DNA of 36,791 nt from the NCBI GenBank assembly GCA_945874735.1, contig CAMCHI010000014.1, forward strand, positions 1-36,791, given 5' to 3'. The translations under genes were made by a program, and so were the position numbers. Shown here one piece after another: positions 8,763 to 17,829 of the stretch (positions are counted from its first letter, which is position 1; each line of letters starts with the position of its first letter). The notes under the pieces were generated by a model that ran no database searches, was not told the DNA's origin, and worked only from the letters and a program-made list of their open reading frames with translations. Source of the DNA: an uncultured Arcanobacterium sp. Lineage in GTDB: Bacteria; Actinomycetota; Actinomycetes; Actinomycetales; Actinomycetaceae.

Positions 8763-10601
8763 TTACTTTTTATCTTCGTCTACGATTTCTGCATCTACCA
8801 CATCTTCTGGAGTTGCTTCTGCCGTAGCGCCTTGTGCTCCTTGAGCTTGGGCAGCTGCGTAAATAGCTTCCCCGATCTTTTGTGCCTTTTCATCTAGTGC
8901 ACTTAATGCCTGCTTGATAGCTTCCACATCATCGCCTTCTAGCGACTTACGCAAAGCATCTACAGCTTCCTTAATTTCGCTAACCACTGCTGCTTCTAGC
9001 TTTTCTTCATGCTCTTTTAGCAGCTTCTCAATGGCATATACCTGATGTTCAGCACCGTTACGAACTTCTGCTTCTTCACGACGCTTCTGGTCTTCAGCAG
9101 CGTGTTCTTCTGCTTCCTTTACCATGCGCTCGATTTCTTCCTTGGAAAGACCCGATCCGCCAGTAATCGTCACCGACTGCTCTTTACCACTACCTAGATC
9201 TTTAGCCGATACGTGCACAATACCGTTTGCGTCAATATCGAAATTAACTTCAATCTTAGGCACGCCTCGTGGAGCTGGCGCAATACCCGATAGCTCGAAA
9301 GTGCCAAGTAGTTTGTTGTCACGAGCGATACTACGTTCACCCTGGTAAACCTGAATTAGTACCGATGGTTGATTATCAGAGTAGGTGGAGAAAATATCGG
9401 AACGGCGAGTAGGAATTGCAGTGTTTCGCTCAATTAGCGTGCTCATGACGCCACCGGCGGTTTCGATACCAAGGGAAAGCGGAGTAACGTCAATAAGTAG
9501 TACGTCTTTCCGGTCTCCAGTGATAACGCCTGCCTGAATTGCCGCACCAATAGCTACTACTTCATCTGGATTTACACCCTTATTTGGTTCACGACCTCCA
9601 GTTAGTTCTTTCACCACATCAGTAACCATTGGCATACGGGTAGAGCCACCTACTAATACCACATGATCAATCTGGGATAGTTCGATACCTGCGTCTTTAA
9701 TTACCGTCTTAAATGGAGCCTTAGTGCGCTCTAGTAAGTCTTTGGTCATTTCCTCAAACTTAGCGCGCGTTAATTTCTCGTCTAAGTGAATTGGGCCGTT
9801 TTCCGACATAGATAGGTATTGCAAGGAAATATTGGTAGAAGTAGCCGAGGATAATTCTTTCTTGGCTTGTTCTGCGGCTTCCTTTAGACGCTGTAGAGCA
9901 ATCTTGTCTTTGGAAAGATCAGCACCGTAGTTGTTCTTTACCTGCTCTACTAACCAATTTACGATTCGACCGTCCCAGTCGTCACCACCTAGCTGGTTGT
10001 CGCCAGAAGTAGCTTTTACTTCAATGGTGGATTCACCGTCATACTTTGCCACTTCTAGTAAAGAGACGTCAAAAGTACCGCCACCTAGATCGAATACGAG
10101 AATTAACTCCTCGTCTTTACCTTTTTCTAGACCATAAGCTAAAGCTGCAGCGGTAGGTTCATTAACTACTCGCTCCACGTTTAGACCCGCGATTTGTCCT
10201 GCGTCTTTAGTAGCTTGACGCTGTGCATCATTGAAGTATGCCGGTACGGTAATTACCGCATCGGTGATTGGTTCGCCTAGGTAGGTTTCTGCATCACGCT
10301 TTAACTTTTGCAAAATAAATGCAGAAATTTGCTGTGGATTATAGGACTTGTCATCGATATCAATCTTCCAACTAGAGTCGCCCATATGGCGCTTTACCGA
10401 CGCTACCGTGCGATCCACGTTAGTGACTGCCTGACGCTTAGCGATTTCACCTACTAATACTTCGCCGGTCTTGGAGAAGCCTACTACTGACGGAGTGGTA
10501 CGCATACCTTCTGCATTTGCGATAACGGTAGGTTCACCACCTTCTAGTACGGTAACTACAGAGTTGGTAGTTCCTAGATCAATACCCACTGCACGAGCCA
10601 T
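8763..10601 (-). CDS. dnaK: Hsp70 chaperone DnaK
   Basis: DnaK is the ATP-driven chaperone for nascent and stress-damaged proteins. The 612-aa protein has the full N-terminal nucleotide-binding domain ([11 protein letters not shown] at residues 6-16, [24 protein letters not shown]), the linker [11 protein letters not shown], the substrate-binding domain and a lid ending in the acidic tail [10 protein letters not shown] typical of actinobacteria. AAGGAG lies 6 nt before the ATG. It is the first gene of the dnaK-grpE-dnaJ-hspR operon, with a HAIR operator about 125-145 bp upstream of the start. Confidence 0.98.
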   Translation of the reverse strand: MARAVGIDLGTTNSVVTVLEGGEPTVIANAEGMRTTPSVVGFSKTGEVLVGEIAKRQAVTNVDRTVASVKRHMGDSSWKIDIDDKSYNPQQISAFILQKLKRDAETYLGEPITDAVITVPAYFNDAQRQATKDAGQIAGLNVERVVNEPTAAALAYGLEKGKDEELILVFDLGGGTFDVSLLEVAKYDGESTIEVKATSGDNQLGGDDWDGRIVNWLVEQVKNNYGADLSKDKIALQRLKEAAEQAKKELSSATSTNISLQYLSMSENGPIHLDEKLTRAKFEEMTKDLLERTKAPFKTVIKDAGIELSQIDHVVLVGGSTRMPMVTDVVKELTGGREPNKGVNPDEVVAIGAAIQAGVITGDRKDVLLIDVTPLSLGIETAGGVMSTLIERNTAIPTRRSDIFSTYSDNQPSVLIQVYQGERSIARDNKLLGTFELSGIAPAPRGVPKIEVNFDIDANGIVHVSAKDLGSGKEQSVTITGGSGLSKEEIERMVKEAEEHAAEDQKRREEAEVRNGAEHQVYAIEKLLKEHEEKLEAAVVSEIKEAVDALRKSLEGDDVEAIKQALSALDEKAQKIGEAIYAAAQAQGAQGATAEATPEDVVDAEIVDEDKK

Positions 10602-10694
10602 TTGTTTCTCCTTGTTAATTAGGGGTGAAGATGTTTGTTATTCACCCACGAAAATAGGTATTCAATTTTGCTTTAACTATAGTTTGCAACATCA

Positions 10695-10700
10695 AGTATA
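10695..10700 (-). promoter_or_regulatory. Candidate -10 box of the dnaK operon
   Basis: TATACT on the minus strand lies about 94 bp upstream of the dnaK start and 26 bp downstream of the HAIR operator. A good -35 at 17 bp is not visible, so the assignment is tentative. Repression by HspR bound just upstream or over the -35 region would fit this position. Confidence 0.4.
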
Positions 10701-10725
10701 GTTTCGTCTACTTGACTGACTTATT

Positions 10726-10746
10726 CTTGAGTCTACTACACTCAAC
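10726..10746. promoter_or_regulatory. HAIR operator (HspR binding site)
   Basis: CTTGAGT, 7 spacer bases, then ACTCAAC matches the HspR consensus CTTGAGT-N7-ACTCAAG with one mismatch. An additional half-site-like CTTGACT lies at 10711-10717. The rest of the 413-bp divergent gap between dnaK and the glucokinase is AT-rich and, apart from promoters and a weak AAGTAAA/TTTACTT dyad, holds nothing that I recognise. Confidence 0.88.
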
Positions 10747-10976
10747 TTTACAATCCAAAAAATTATTCCTCCAGAGAACATCTGCCACACCACCCCTCTT
10801 TACCTGAAGTAAAATCTAGCTACTTTACTTAGCCCTTTACGCTCCGTATTTTTCCTTTTTAATCGTATATTTTTAATAAATATCGCCACCCTATCTAGCA
10901 CTATTTGGTAATACTTTCTGATATATCTACCAAACCTGAAAATATTTATAAAAAGTAGAGGTAAAAGCCTAAAAAC

Positions 10977-11005
10977 TTGTAGTAATTAACGACACACTAT
11001 GTAAT
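10977..11005 (+). promoter_or_regulatory. Promoter of the glucokinase gene (near-leaderless)
   Basis: TTGTAG, a 17-bp spacer and TGTAAT form a reasonable -35/-10 pair. The -10 ends only 9 nt before the ATG at 11015, and no Shine-Dalgarno is present, so transcription would start within a few bases of the start codon. Confidence 0.6.
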
Positions 11006-11014
11006 AATAAAAGC

Positions 11015-11956
11015 ATGAGCTTAACAATCGGCGTGGATGTAGGCGGCACTAAAATTGCTGCTGGTGTAGTGAATAAAAACGGTAAAATTTTGGCACGTGT
11101 GCGCAAAGCAACTCCTGCACACGACCCTGAAGCCTCCATTAATACCATTATCGAAATAATTAACGAACTAAAAGCTAACCATGAAATTTCCGCTGTAGGC
11201 GTGGGAGCACCCGGTTTCGTGGACAGTGGACGCACTTCAGTAATTTTTGCCCCGAACGTAAACTGGCGCAACGAACCTTTGGCTGTAAAACTTTCTAGTC
11301 AAACCGGACTACCAGTAATTGTAGAAAACGACGCGAATGCCGCTGCTTGGGGAGAATTCAAATTTGGAGCTGCCGCTGCTAAACGCTCTGCAATTATCGT
11401 CACCGTAGGCACTGGCATTGGAGGCGGAATTGTAATTGACGGAAAATTACAGCGTGGCACTTACGGTTTCGGAGCAGAAATCGGACACATCAACATGGTA
11501 CAAAATGGCACTCCTTGTGGTTGTGGACAAAACGGCTGCTGGGAAGCCTACGCTTCTGGTACCGCCTTGGTGCGTTATGCTCGTGAACGCGCAGCCGCTG
11601 AACCGGAAAAAGCTACCAAACTACTAGCTTTGGCTGGGCAAGCAAGCGAGATTAACGGTTTACAAATCACAGAAGCAGCAAAAGATGGGTGTGAAGTAGC
11701 TTTAAGTTGCTTCGCGGAAATTGGTTTCTGGATCGGGCAAGGCATGGCTAATCTAGCTACTATTTTAGACCCAGAATGTTTCGTGATTTCCGGTGGTGTT
11801 TCTGAAGCAGGCGCATTACTTTTAGATCCAGTAGTGCAGTCTTTCCACCAAAAGTTAATTGCTAAAGATTACCGCCCTGTTCCAACGGTTAATCTAGCCA
11901 ATCTGGGCAACGATGCTGGAATGATTGGCGTAGCAAATCTGGCACGGAAAATTTGA
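11015..11956 (+). CDS. glkA: ROK-family glucokinase, GlkA type
   Basis: It phosphorylates glucose to glucose-6-phosphate with ATP. The 313-aa protein begins with the phosphate-binding loop GVDVGGTKIAAG (5-16), carries VENDANAAAWGE (substrate and base Asp), VGTGIGGGIV, and the ROK zinc signature GH-x(10)-CGCGQNGCWE around Cys168. The pattern is close to Streptomyces GlkA, where the protein also takes part in carbon control; that second role is not shown here. It is a single gene divergent from dnaK and convergent with the cupin gene, ending in the hairpins at 11979-12071. No ribosome binding site is seen; leaderless translation is likely. Confidence 0.93.
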   Translation: MSLTIGVDVGGTKIAAGVVNKNGKILARVRKATPAHDPEASINTIIEIINELKANHEISAVGVGAPGFVDSGRTSVIFAPNVNWRNEPLAVKLSSQTGLPVIVENDANAAAWGEFKFGAAAAKRSAIIVTVGTGIGGGIVIDGKLQRGTYGFGAEIGHINMVQNGTPCGCGQNGCWEAYASGTALVRYARERAAAEPEKATKLLALAGQASEINGLQITEAAKDGCEVALSCFAEIGFWIGQGMANLATILDPECFVISGGVSEAGALLLDPVVQSFHQKLIAKDYRPVPTVNLANLGNDAGMIGVANLARKI

Positions 11957-11978
11957 TTCTAGCTAATGAGATTTACTC

Positions 11979-12024
11979 ATAGATTTGGGGTAGTTAAACC
12001 GCGGTTTAACTACCCCAAATCTAT
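11979..12024. repeat. 46-bp perfect palindrome in a convergent intergenic region
   Basis: Both 23-nt arms are exactly complementary with no spacer. It lies 23 bp after the glucokinase stop, between two convergent genes. There is no U-run on either side. It may act as a bidirectional termination or mRNA-end structure, or be a protein-binding site. Confidence 0.8.
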
Positions 12025-12035
12025 TACTTATCTAA

Positions 12036-12071
12036 AAGTGGGTGACCTATACAAAATCAGACCACCCACTT
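12036..12071 (+). terminator. Terminator downstream of the glucokinase gene
   Basis: AAGTGGGTG (12036-12044) pairs with CACCCACTT (12063-12071) across an 18-nt loop and is followed by TATTAGTTTTT. A further small palindrome, CCACTTAAGTGG, lies at 12097-12108 and could serve the convergent cupin gene. Confidence 0.7.
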
Positions 12072-12189
12072 ATTAGTTTTTCGTCTAGCAACAGCTCCAC
12101 TTAAGTGGTAAATAAGTAGAGCTACCCACTTCACCTTGCAAATATACAAGCCGACCTAGGTTTATTGCTAAAAATATTTCCTAGCCAGC

Positions 12190-12618
12190 TCAGTGTTCAT
12201 TTGGATCTAGGTGAGCATCTTCAGCAGTAGGATGTACCGTACCTGCCACATGATCTGGGCCAGCATAAATGGTGTAGAGCTTTAGCGGCTCGTCTCCAAT
12301 ATTAGTGATATTGTGCCAAATGTCAGCTGGTACGAAGATAGCGTCATCATCTGATACTTCCACCTCGAAGTCTAGATTATCTTCACTTGGCCCCATCTGG
12401 CACAAGCCTTTACCTTGTTCTACTCGTAAAAATTGGTCAATTCCTTCATGGGCTTCTAAACCAATTTCTCCTCCTACCGGAATAGTCATTACGGTGAGTT
12501 GTAGTTTTTCTCCCGTCCAAAGAGTGGTACGGAAATTAGGATTTTTTAAAGTAGCGTTTTCAATGTCGATAACCCAAGGCTTTTTACCTTGATCATCATA
12601 CTGGTGAGCATAATTCAT
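12190..12618 (-). CDS. Small single-domain cupin protein
   Basis: A 142-aa protein with one cupin barrel. Motif 1 is the segment EAHEGIDQFLRVEQGKG (one His-x-Glu pair plus the downstream Glu/Gln) and motif 2 is FVPADIWHNITN. These residues would bind a metal ion. Such stand-alone cupins occur widely and range from sugar or small-molecule binding to dioxygenase activity, so the substrate is unknown. The frame extends upstream to 12669, but ATG 12618 has AGGAGA at 8 nt spacing and starts at the conserved MNYAHQYDDQ, so I use it. It is convergent with the glucokinase and divergent from the DUF4921 gene; the 302-bp gap between the two divergent genes holds an ATTAGC/GCTAAT dyad (12709-12734) and the promoters. 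Confidence 0.85.
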   Translation of the reverse strand: MNYAHQYDDQGKKPWVIDIENATLKNPNFRTTLWTGEKLQLTVMTIPVGGEIGLEAHEGIDQFLRVEQGKGLCQMGPSEDNLDFEVEVSDDDAIFVPADIWHNITNIGDEPLKLYTIYAGPDHVAGTVHPTAEDAHLDPNEH

Positions 12619-12908
12619 ACTTTTCTCCTTAATATCAATTGGGTTACTTACCTTTAGTTTTCTCTGCACCTTGTAAATAGCTGTTCTGAAAGCTCTTTAC
12701 TTCTAGTCATTAGCAATAAAACACTTTCGCTAATATAAGGAAGCTATCTAAAGAGTAAGTAACTGGTCTACATTTATTATTTTCCGCAATGTTGTAGAAA
12801 AAATACAGCAAATTAAATATATGCGCACAAACCCTTGCGTAAAATTGGAGTCTTTCCAAAAAACTTCATTTTTGTTGGTCACCATAGCCATACACAGCTC
12901 TCTAAAGA

Positions 12909-12914
12909 TAAAAT
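12909..12914 (+). promoter_or_regulatory. -10 box of the DUF4921 gene (leaderless)
   Basis: TAAAAT ends 6 nt before the ATG at 12921 and no ribosome binding site is present, so the start codon is likely at or next to the transcription start. No convincing -35 is seen. Confidence 0.55.
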
Positions 12915-12920
12915 TAAAAC

Positions 12921-14249
12921 ATGAGCAACACCTTTCGCCCTCCCCTTACCCGCATGGCAGACGGCACAATCAAACAAATCAACCCTTTCTCCGACACTGA
13001 AGTCTGGACCATACCAGGGCGAGCCAACCGTCCCCTAGAAATAAGCAAACCTGATGCGCAACCACTAGACCCGCAACAACACGGAAAACACTGCGCATTT
13101 TGCACACAACGTATTCTAGAAACCCCGCCAGAAAAAACCCGGTTAGTAAAAAAACGTGATGACGCCGTAATTTATCGCTCTACCGGCGTAGATATGCTCA
13201 CCCGTGAATGGGAGTTTAGACGAATTCCGAACCTCTTTGAAATACTTTCCTTTAGCTACTGGGAACTGAACTATAACCATCAACTTTCCAGAGAAATCCA
13301 GCAACAAATGGACGCCTACCTAGCAGACCCAGCTGGGAAAAATCACGTGCATGAAGTATTAAAAAGTAAGTTTTCTCGTATAGACCCCACCCTTTGGGAA
13401 CACAGCAGTGATAGCGAAAAATATAACTACGCCAAAGGATTATTTGGCTCCGGACATGACTTAATCATCGCCCGTAGACATTTTGTAGACGGTGCAGAAA
13501 ACGATAGCCAACTTGCCAGCTCCGGCACTCTCACCCCACAAGAACACGAGTGGTATATTCGCCTTACCGTAGACGCAATGGACGACCTCTACCGCAGCAA
13601 CCGTTACGTACGCTACGTGCAAGTATTCCAAAACTGGTTAAAACCCGCCGGAGCGAGCTTCGACCATCTACATAAACAATTAGTATCCATCGACCAACGC
13701 TCTGTAAACGGACAGCTAGAAGTAGAAAAAGCACGCGAAAATCCCAATATCTATAATGAAGCAGGCGTAGACTATGCCGGTTTCCAAAACCTTATCATTG
13801 CAGAAAATAAACACGCAGTAATGATTGCTGGTTTCGGACACCGCTACCCCACCTTAGAAGTATGGTCTAAATCAGAACACTGCCAACCTTGGGAACACTC
13901 CCCAGAAGAACTAAAAGGAATGTCTGATTTAATTCATGCTATGCACGCTGCCACCGGCCCACTTGTCCCCACCAATGAGGAATGGTTTACAAAGCCCATA
14001 GATGCCGATGTGGCAATGCCTTGGAAAGTACTACTCAAATGGCGAGTATCCACTCTGGCTGGGTTTGAAGGTGGCACGAAAATATATGTAAACACCATCG
14101 ACCCGTGGACATTACGCGATATGGTAGTACCGCGCCTGCTAGAGTTACGCGCAGAAGGCAAAATTGCTTCCAATATCAATATCGCCACTGAATGTAGCTG
14201 CCGCATTAACTCCCTCAAATACAATCCAGCCTTACAAGACCCAAAGTAA
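12921..14249 (+). CDS. DUF4921 family protein, GalT-like (HIT superfamily)
   Basis: A 442-aa protein that I recognise as the actinobacterial DUF4921 family. It resembles galactose-1-phosphate uridylyltransferase: a CAFC zinc-type pair at 59-62 and an HLHKQ motif at 249-253 in the place of the GalT HPHxQ active site, whose His becomes uridylylated in GalT. Other GalT-like segments are RRIPNLFEILSFS and NWLKPAGASFDHLH. By analogy it may be a nucleotidyl transferase or hydrolase on a sugar phosphate, but no substrate is known. It is a single gene, divergent from the cupin and convergent with the thiamine transporter. A short ACTCT/AGAGT hairpin (14263-14276) lies just after its stop. Confidence 0.82.
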   Translation: MSNTFRPPLTRMADGTIKQINPFSDTEVWTIPGRANRPLEISKPDAQPLDPQQHGKHCAFCTQRILETPPEKTRLVKKRDDAVIYRSTGVDMLTREWEFRRIPNLFEILSFSYWELNYNHQLSREIQQQMDAYLADPAGKNHVHEVLKSKFSRIDPTLWEHSSDSEKYNYAKGLFGSGHDLIIARRHFVDGAENDSQLASSGTLTPQEHEWYIRLTVDAMDDLYRSNRYVRYVQVFQNWLKPAGASFDHLHKQLVSIDQRSVNGQLEVEKARENPNIYNEAGVDYAGFQNLIIAENKHAVMIAGFGHRYPTLEVWSKSEHCQPWEHSPEELKGMSDLIHAMHAATGPLVPTNEEWFTKPIDADVAMPWKVLLKWRVSTLAGFEGGTKIYVNTIDPWTLRDMVVPRLLELRAEGKIASNINIATECSCRINSLKYNPALQDPK

Positions 14250-14300
14250 CTGGTGACTAACCACTCTTATCAGAGTATTTACTTAGGTAGTTTTTGCAGT

Positions 14301-14945
14301 TTAACTTTCTACCAGTTTTCCTGCCTGCAAGTAAAACACTTTATCAGCCATTAAACGCGCTTCGTTTTCGTCATGCGTCACGAGCACTGCCGTGGTTTGA
14401 GTAAAAGTTAAAATTTCTCGCAACTGCTTAGCTAATTTAACTCGTAAATCTTTATCCAAGGCGGAAAAAGGTTCATCTAGTAGCAACACTCTAGGGTTTG
14501 GAGCTAAAGCGCGTGCTACTGCCACTCGTTGTTGCTGTCCACCAGAAAGTTTCACAATGGGGCGATCTGACAACTCCGCCAAATCTACCAGCTCTAACAG
14601 GTGTTGCACCCGTTCCTGCACCAACGACTTTTTCCACCTACGCATTTCTAAACCATAACTGACGTTACGATACACATTACGATGCGGAAAAAGCTGAAAA
14701 TCTTGAAAAACTAGACCTATATTGCGCTTATGTGCCGGTAGAGCAGTAATATCTATCCCCGCTAAATATACTTTTCCGCTCTGCACCTGCTCCAAACCAG
14801 CAATTGCCCGCAGCAAAGTAGACTTGCCTGCGCCAGAACCACCCAACAATGCCACGATTTGCCCTGTTTCCACTTGGAAATCTACGTCTTGCAAAGCTGG
14901 TATCCCGTCTGCAAACACCACACTTACCTGCTGTAATTCCAACAC
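14301..14945 (-). CDS. thiQ: Thiamine ABC transporter, ATP-binding protein
   Basis: The cytoplasmic ATPase of the importer. All ABC motifs are visible in 214 aa: Walker A GGSGAGKST (about 35-43), Q-loop FQDFQLF, signature LSGGQQQR, Walker B VLLLDEP, D-loop SALD and switch His VTHDE. The short length, without a regulatory C-terminal domain, fits ThiQ rather than a maltose-type ATPase. It begins at GTG 14945, 3 bp after the thiP stop, with GAGG upstream. It is the last gene of the riboswitch-controlled thiB-thiP-thiQ unit. On sequence alone it could serve iron or another SBP-type importer; the TPP riboswitch decides for thiamine. Confidence 0.9.
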   Translation of the reverse strand: MLELQQVSVVFADGIPALQDVDFQVETGQIVALLGGSGAGKSTLLRAIAGLEQVQSGKVYLAGIDITALPAHKRNIGLVFQDFQLFPHRNVYRNVSYGLEMRRWKKSLVQERVQHLLELVDLAELSDRPIVKLSGGQQQRVAVARALAPNPRVLLLDEPFSALDKDLRVKLAKQLREILTFTQTTAVLVTHDENEARLMADKVFYLQAGKLVES

Positions 14946-14948
14946 GTA

Positions 14949-16580
14949 TTAGCCTCTTTTCTGCGTTCTTAAAGTAAAAAACTCCGCTAAGCTCATAATC
15001 ACTGCTGCTATTAGCGCCAATACCACCGCCGCAGCTAAAGCCGTGCCATAATTATCTGCACCTGGACGGGACAATAACTGCACAATTACCACTGGTAACG
15101 TGGGAGAATCTGGATTAGCTAAAAAAGAAGTAGCTCCAAATTCCCCAATAGATACCGCAAAAGCAAAACCCGTAGCTAAACCTAAACTCCGCCACAATAC
15201 TGGAAAATCTACCGTCCAAAGTACTCGCATAGCATTAGCTCCTAATACAGTAGCACTTTCCCGTAAACGTGGATCAATAGCCCGTAATGCCGGAACCAAC
15301 GCTCGTAAAAAAAGCGGCAATGCCACCACTGCTTGCGCTAACGGCACTAATAACGGCGAGCGCCCTATCACGCTACCTTGAAATACCAGTAAGAATCCGA
15401 AGCCTACCGTTACTGCAGAAACACCTAAAGGCAGCTGCGTTAAGCGTTGCAAAAATTGTTGTGCCCCCACTCCGCTAGCACTGCGCAATGGGCGTGCCAG
15501 CCATAACGCGGTAGGTAAACCCACCAATAAAGTTACCAATGTGGCATCTAAAGCAATTCGCACAGAATTTTGTAACGCAGTAAATGGAGCTACTGCTCCT
15601 GTCACCCCAAAACCAGCCTCCGTTAAACGGTAATAGTTAGCTAAACTCCACTGCCCATCCACCTGTAAAGATGCCAGTACTAAAGAAAACAGTGGCACTA
15701 TCACCAATCCGGCACTTAATCCTAGTAAAATCCAGGCTTGCCAATGCTTGCTGGTTAAGTGAACTAAAGGACGATTCACTAGCTTCCACTTAGTTTCGGC
15801 ACGCATCGTAAAACGGCTCGCCAACCATAAAGCACTATACACAATCGCAAACTGTAGCAGCGACAAAACAGCCGCCCGTGATAAATCGAAATAAACTACC
15901 GTCTGTAAATAAATTTCGGTTTCTAACGTACCGTAACTCACTCCTCCTAAAGTGACCACTAATCCATAAGCAGTAGCACAATACAGAAACACCAAACTAG
16001 CAGCCCCAATTATACTGGGCAACAAAGCTGGCAACGTGACTGTACAAAACGCGCGCGCACTACTTGCCCCTAAAGTACGCGCCACTTGCACCATGCGTGG
16101 ATCCAAATTTTGCCACATACTGCCCACCGTGCGTACCACTACCGAAAGATTAAAAAACACCATTGCCAGCAAAATTCCTAAAGCAGAATTAGTAAAGCCG
16201 AGAAAATTTAATGGGCCTTCCAGTAAGGTCTTAAACGCAATACCTACCACAATAGTGGGGAGCACAAACGGAATAGTAATTATGGAACGAAAAAAATACT
16301 TGCCCGCAAAATCAAAGCAATAAAGTATGCAAGCTAAAGGCACTCCTAGCATCACCGAAAAAATCGTACCCCCAAGAGCTAACCCAATAGTTTGCCCTAA
16401 TATATGCCAAGTATGCGCTTTAGCAAATAATTGCACTAACCCTGTATTAAAGGCAGCCTCCTGCATTCCTCTACCCAGTATTGCACCCACTGGGTAGAGG
16501 AAAAAATACAGCAAAAAAGCTAAAGGTAAAAGAAAAACTCCTACCATGATGGCTCTTGTAAACCATTTTGTGCTCAGCAT
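14949..16580 (-). CDS. thiP: Thiamine ABC transporter, fused permease
   Basis: A 543-aa inner-membrane protein with two homologous permease halves, each about six transmembrane helices, as in ThiP and AfuB/FbpB. Each half carries the cytoplasmic EAA-type loop that contacts the ATPase: ARTLGASSARAFCTVTLP in the first half and SATVLGANAMRVLWTVDFP in the second. The two halves let one chain form the whole translocation pore. It starts with only a weak ribosome binding site (AGAAG) 84 bp after thiB. The neighbours and the riboswitch upstream support thiamine as substrate. Confidence 0.92.
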   Translation of the reverse strand: MLSTKWFTRAIMVGVFLLPLAFLLYFFLYPVGAILGRGMQEAAFNTGLVQLFAKAHTWHILGQTIGLALGGTIFSVMLGVPLACILYCFDFAGKYFFRSIITIPFVLPTIVVGIAFKTLLEGPLNFLGFTNSALGILLAMVFFNLSVVVRTVGSMWQNLDPRMVQVARTLGASSARAFCTVTLPALLPSIIGAASLVFLYCATAYGLVVTLGGVSYGTLETEIYLQTVVYFDLSRAAVLSLLQFAIVYSALWLASRFTMRAETKWKLVNRPLVHLTSKHWQAWILLGLSAGLVIVPLFSLVLASLQVDGQWSLANYYRLTEAGFGVTGAVAPFTALQNSVRIALDATLVTLLVGLPTALWLARPLRSASGVGAQQFLQRLTQLPLGVSAVTVGFGFLLVFQGSVIGRSPLLVPLAQAVVALPLFLRALVPALRAIDPRLRESATVLGANAMRVLWTVDFPVLWRSLGLATGFAFAVSIGEFGATSFLANPDSPTLPVVIVQLLSRPGADNYGTALAAAVVLALIAAVIMSLAEFFTLRTQKRG

Positions 16581-16664
16581 TTTTATATTGCTTCTACTTT
16601 GTATAAAGGTTTTCGCATAGAATAAACTTCACCTAAAACTATCAAACATAGTTGGCATTATTTT

Positions 16665-17729
16665 TTAATTACCTAAATACTCTGTAGACCATTTATCCAG
16701 CCACTGCTGCCGCTGGGTGCGCACTTTTTCTCCATCTATCACGAGCGGAGATTCAGGGAGAGGAGCATATTGCGCCCAATCACTAGGCAAATCTACTCCA
16801 GCTATTATCGGATACATATACATAGCTTCCGGAATACTTGCTTGCACCGATGGGGTTAATAAGAAGTCGATAAACTTTTTCGCACCCGCTATGTTACTTG
16901 CGCCCCGCACAATACCCGCATATTCAATTTGTGAAATACAAGTATCCGGCAAACTAACAGTACGCCCTGCACTATAAGCAGGAGAAGAAGAATAACTTAA
17001 CACCACCGGATAATCTCCAGCTCCGTCTGCTCCAGAAAAATCAGTAAAATACGCGGTAGACCAATCATCTACTACTTTCACATCATTTTCTTGCAAATTT
17101 TTCCAATAATGTATCCAGTTATCTCCATAGCGCTCCACAGTAGCGGCCAAGAAAGCAAAACCTGGGGTAGAAGTTAATGGACTGGTAAGCACAGTTAAAC
17201 CCCGATAAGTAGGGTCAGCTAGATCGCTAAAACTTTGCGGAGGAGCAATACCAGCTTGCGCAAACCAAGTTTTATCCACATTCAGGCATACGTCACCTTG
17301 ATCGATGGGGGTAAGTTTTTCCCCTAATACTTGTTCTTTTGCAATTCCCGCCGGCACATATTTTTCCGCTAAATCTTCTGCCAATAACGCATTAGCATTA
17401 AAAGAATCTATCCCAAAAAATACATCCACCACTGGAGCATCTTTTTTAAGGCGCAAATTGTTTAACACCATACCGTCATTAGCAGTAGTAAAGACTAATT
17501 TATATCCTGAGGTGCGCTCAAATTCTGCTATTAATTTATCGTCTAGCTTAAAAGAATCGTGCGTTAAGACGGTAAGAGTGTCTTGCCCTTTAACAGTGCC
17601 ACTATTTTGCTTTCCGTCTGCCCATAAAGAACAACCCGTAAAAAGCAACAAACCAATGAATGCGCAGAGCAAAAACTTTATACGCCCCACAAAAGCATTG
17701 CCACCAGATAATATAGTTTTCAATTGCAT
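16665..17729 (-). CDS. thiB: Thiamine ABC transporter, substrate-binding lipoprotein
   Basis: An extracellular lipoprotein that captures thiamine and delivers it to ThiP. The 354-aa protein has a basic start, a hydrophobic segment and a lipobox LFTGC with lipid-modified Cys33. The mature part looks like ThiB: TVLTHDSFKLDDK, then DVFFGIDSFNANAL. The frame runs up to 17792, but ATG 17729 is preferred: it gives a proper signal peptide and has TGGAG about 7 nt upstream. That ribosome binding site is buried in the hairpin 17737-17755, and a TPP riboswitch lies about 100 nt upstream, so expression should fall when thiamine pyrophosphate is plentiful. Confidence 0.92.
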   Translation of the reverse strand: MQLKTILSGGNAFVGRIKFLLCAFIGLLLFTGCSLWADGKQNSGTVKGQDTLTVLTHDSFKLDDKLIAEFERTSGYKLVFTTANDGMVLNNLRLKKDAPVVDVFFGIDSFNANALLAEDLAEKYVPAGIAKEQVLGEKLTPIDQGDVCLNVDKTWFAQAGIAPPQSFSDLADPTYRGLTVLTSPLTSTPGFAFLAATVERYGDNWIHYWKNLQENDVKVVDDWSTAYFTDFSGADGAGDYPVVLSYSSSPAYSAGRTVSLPDTCISQIEYAGIVRGASNIAGAKKFIDFLLTPSVQASIPEAMYMYPIIAGVDLPSDWAQYAPLPESPLVIDGEKVRTQRQQWLDKWSTEYLGN

Positions 17730-17736
17730 GATATAA

Positions 17737-17755
17737 CTCCAAAATAGTTTTGGAG
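17737..17755 (-). promoter_or_regulatory. thiB: Ribosome-binding-site sequestering hairpin of thiB (riboswitch expression platform)
   Basis: CTCCAAAA, loop CUA, UUUUGGAG: an 8-bp perfect stem whose 3' arm contains the GGAG ribosome binding site. The segment UCCCCU (17759-17754) overlaps the 5' arm and is complementary to AGGGGA in the aptamer (17913-17908). Pairing between these two would loosen the hairpin. This is consistent with translational control; it is inferred, not proven. Confidence 0.7.
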
Positions 17756-17829
17756 GGGACTTACCCAAAATGACTCTATTTTTGTTAAACACAAATTAAT
17801 AGAGCATTCCTGATAAGTAGAGAAGAAAC

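Noticed and set aside
10969-11271. Minus-strand frame of 100 codons
   Set aside because: It is the complement of the start of the glucokinase gene and of its promoter; no family match.
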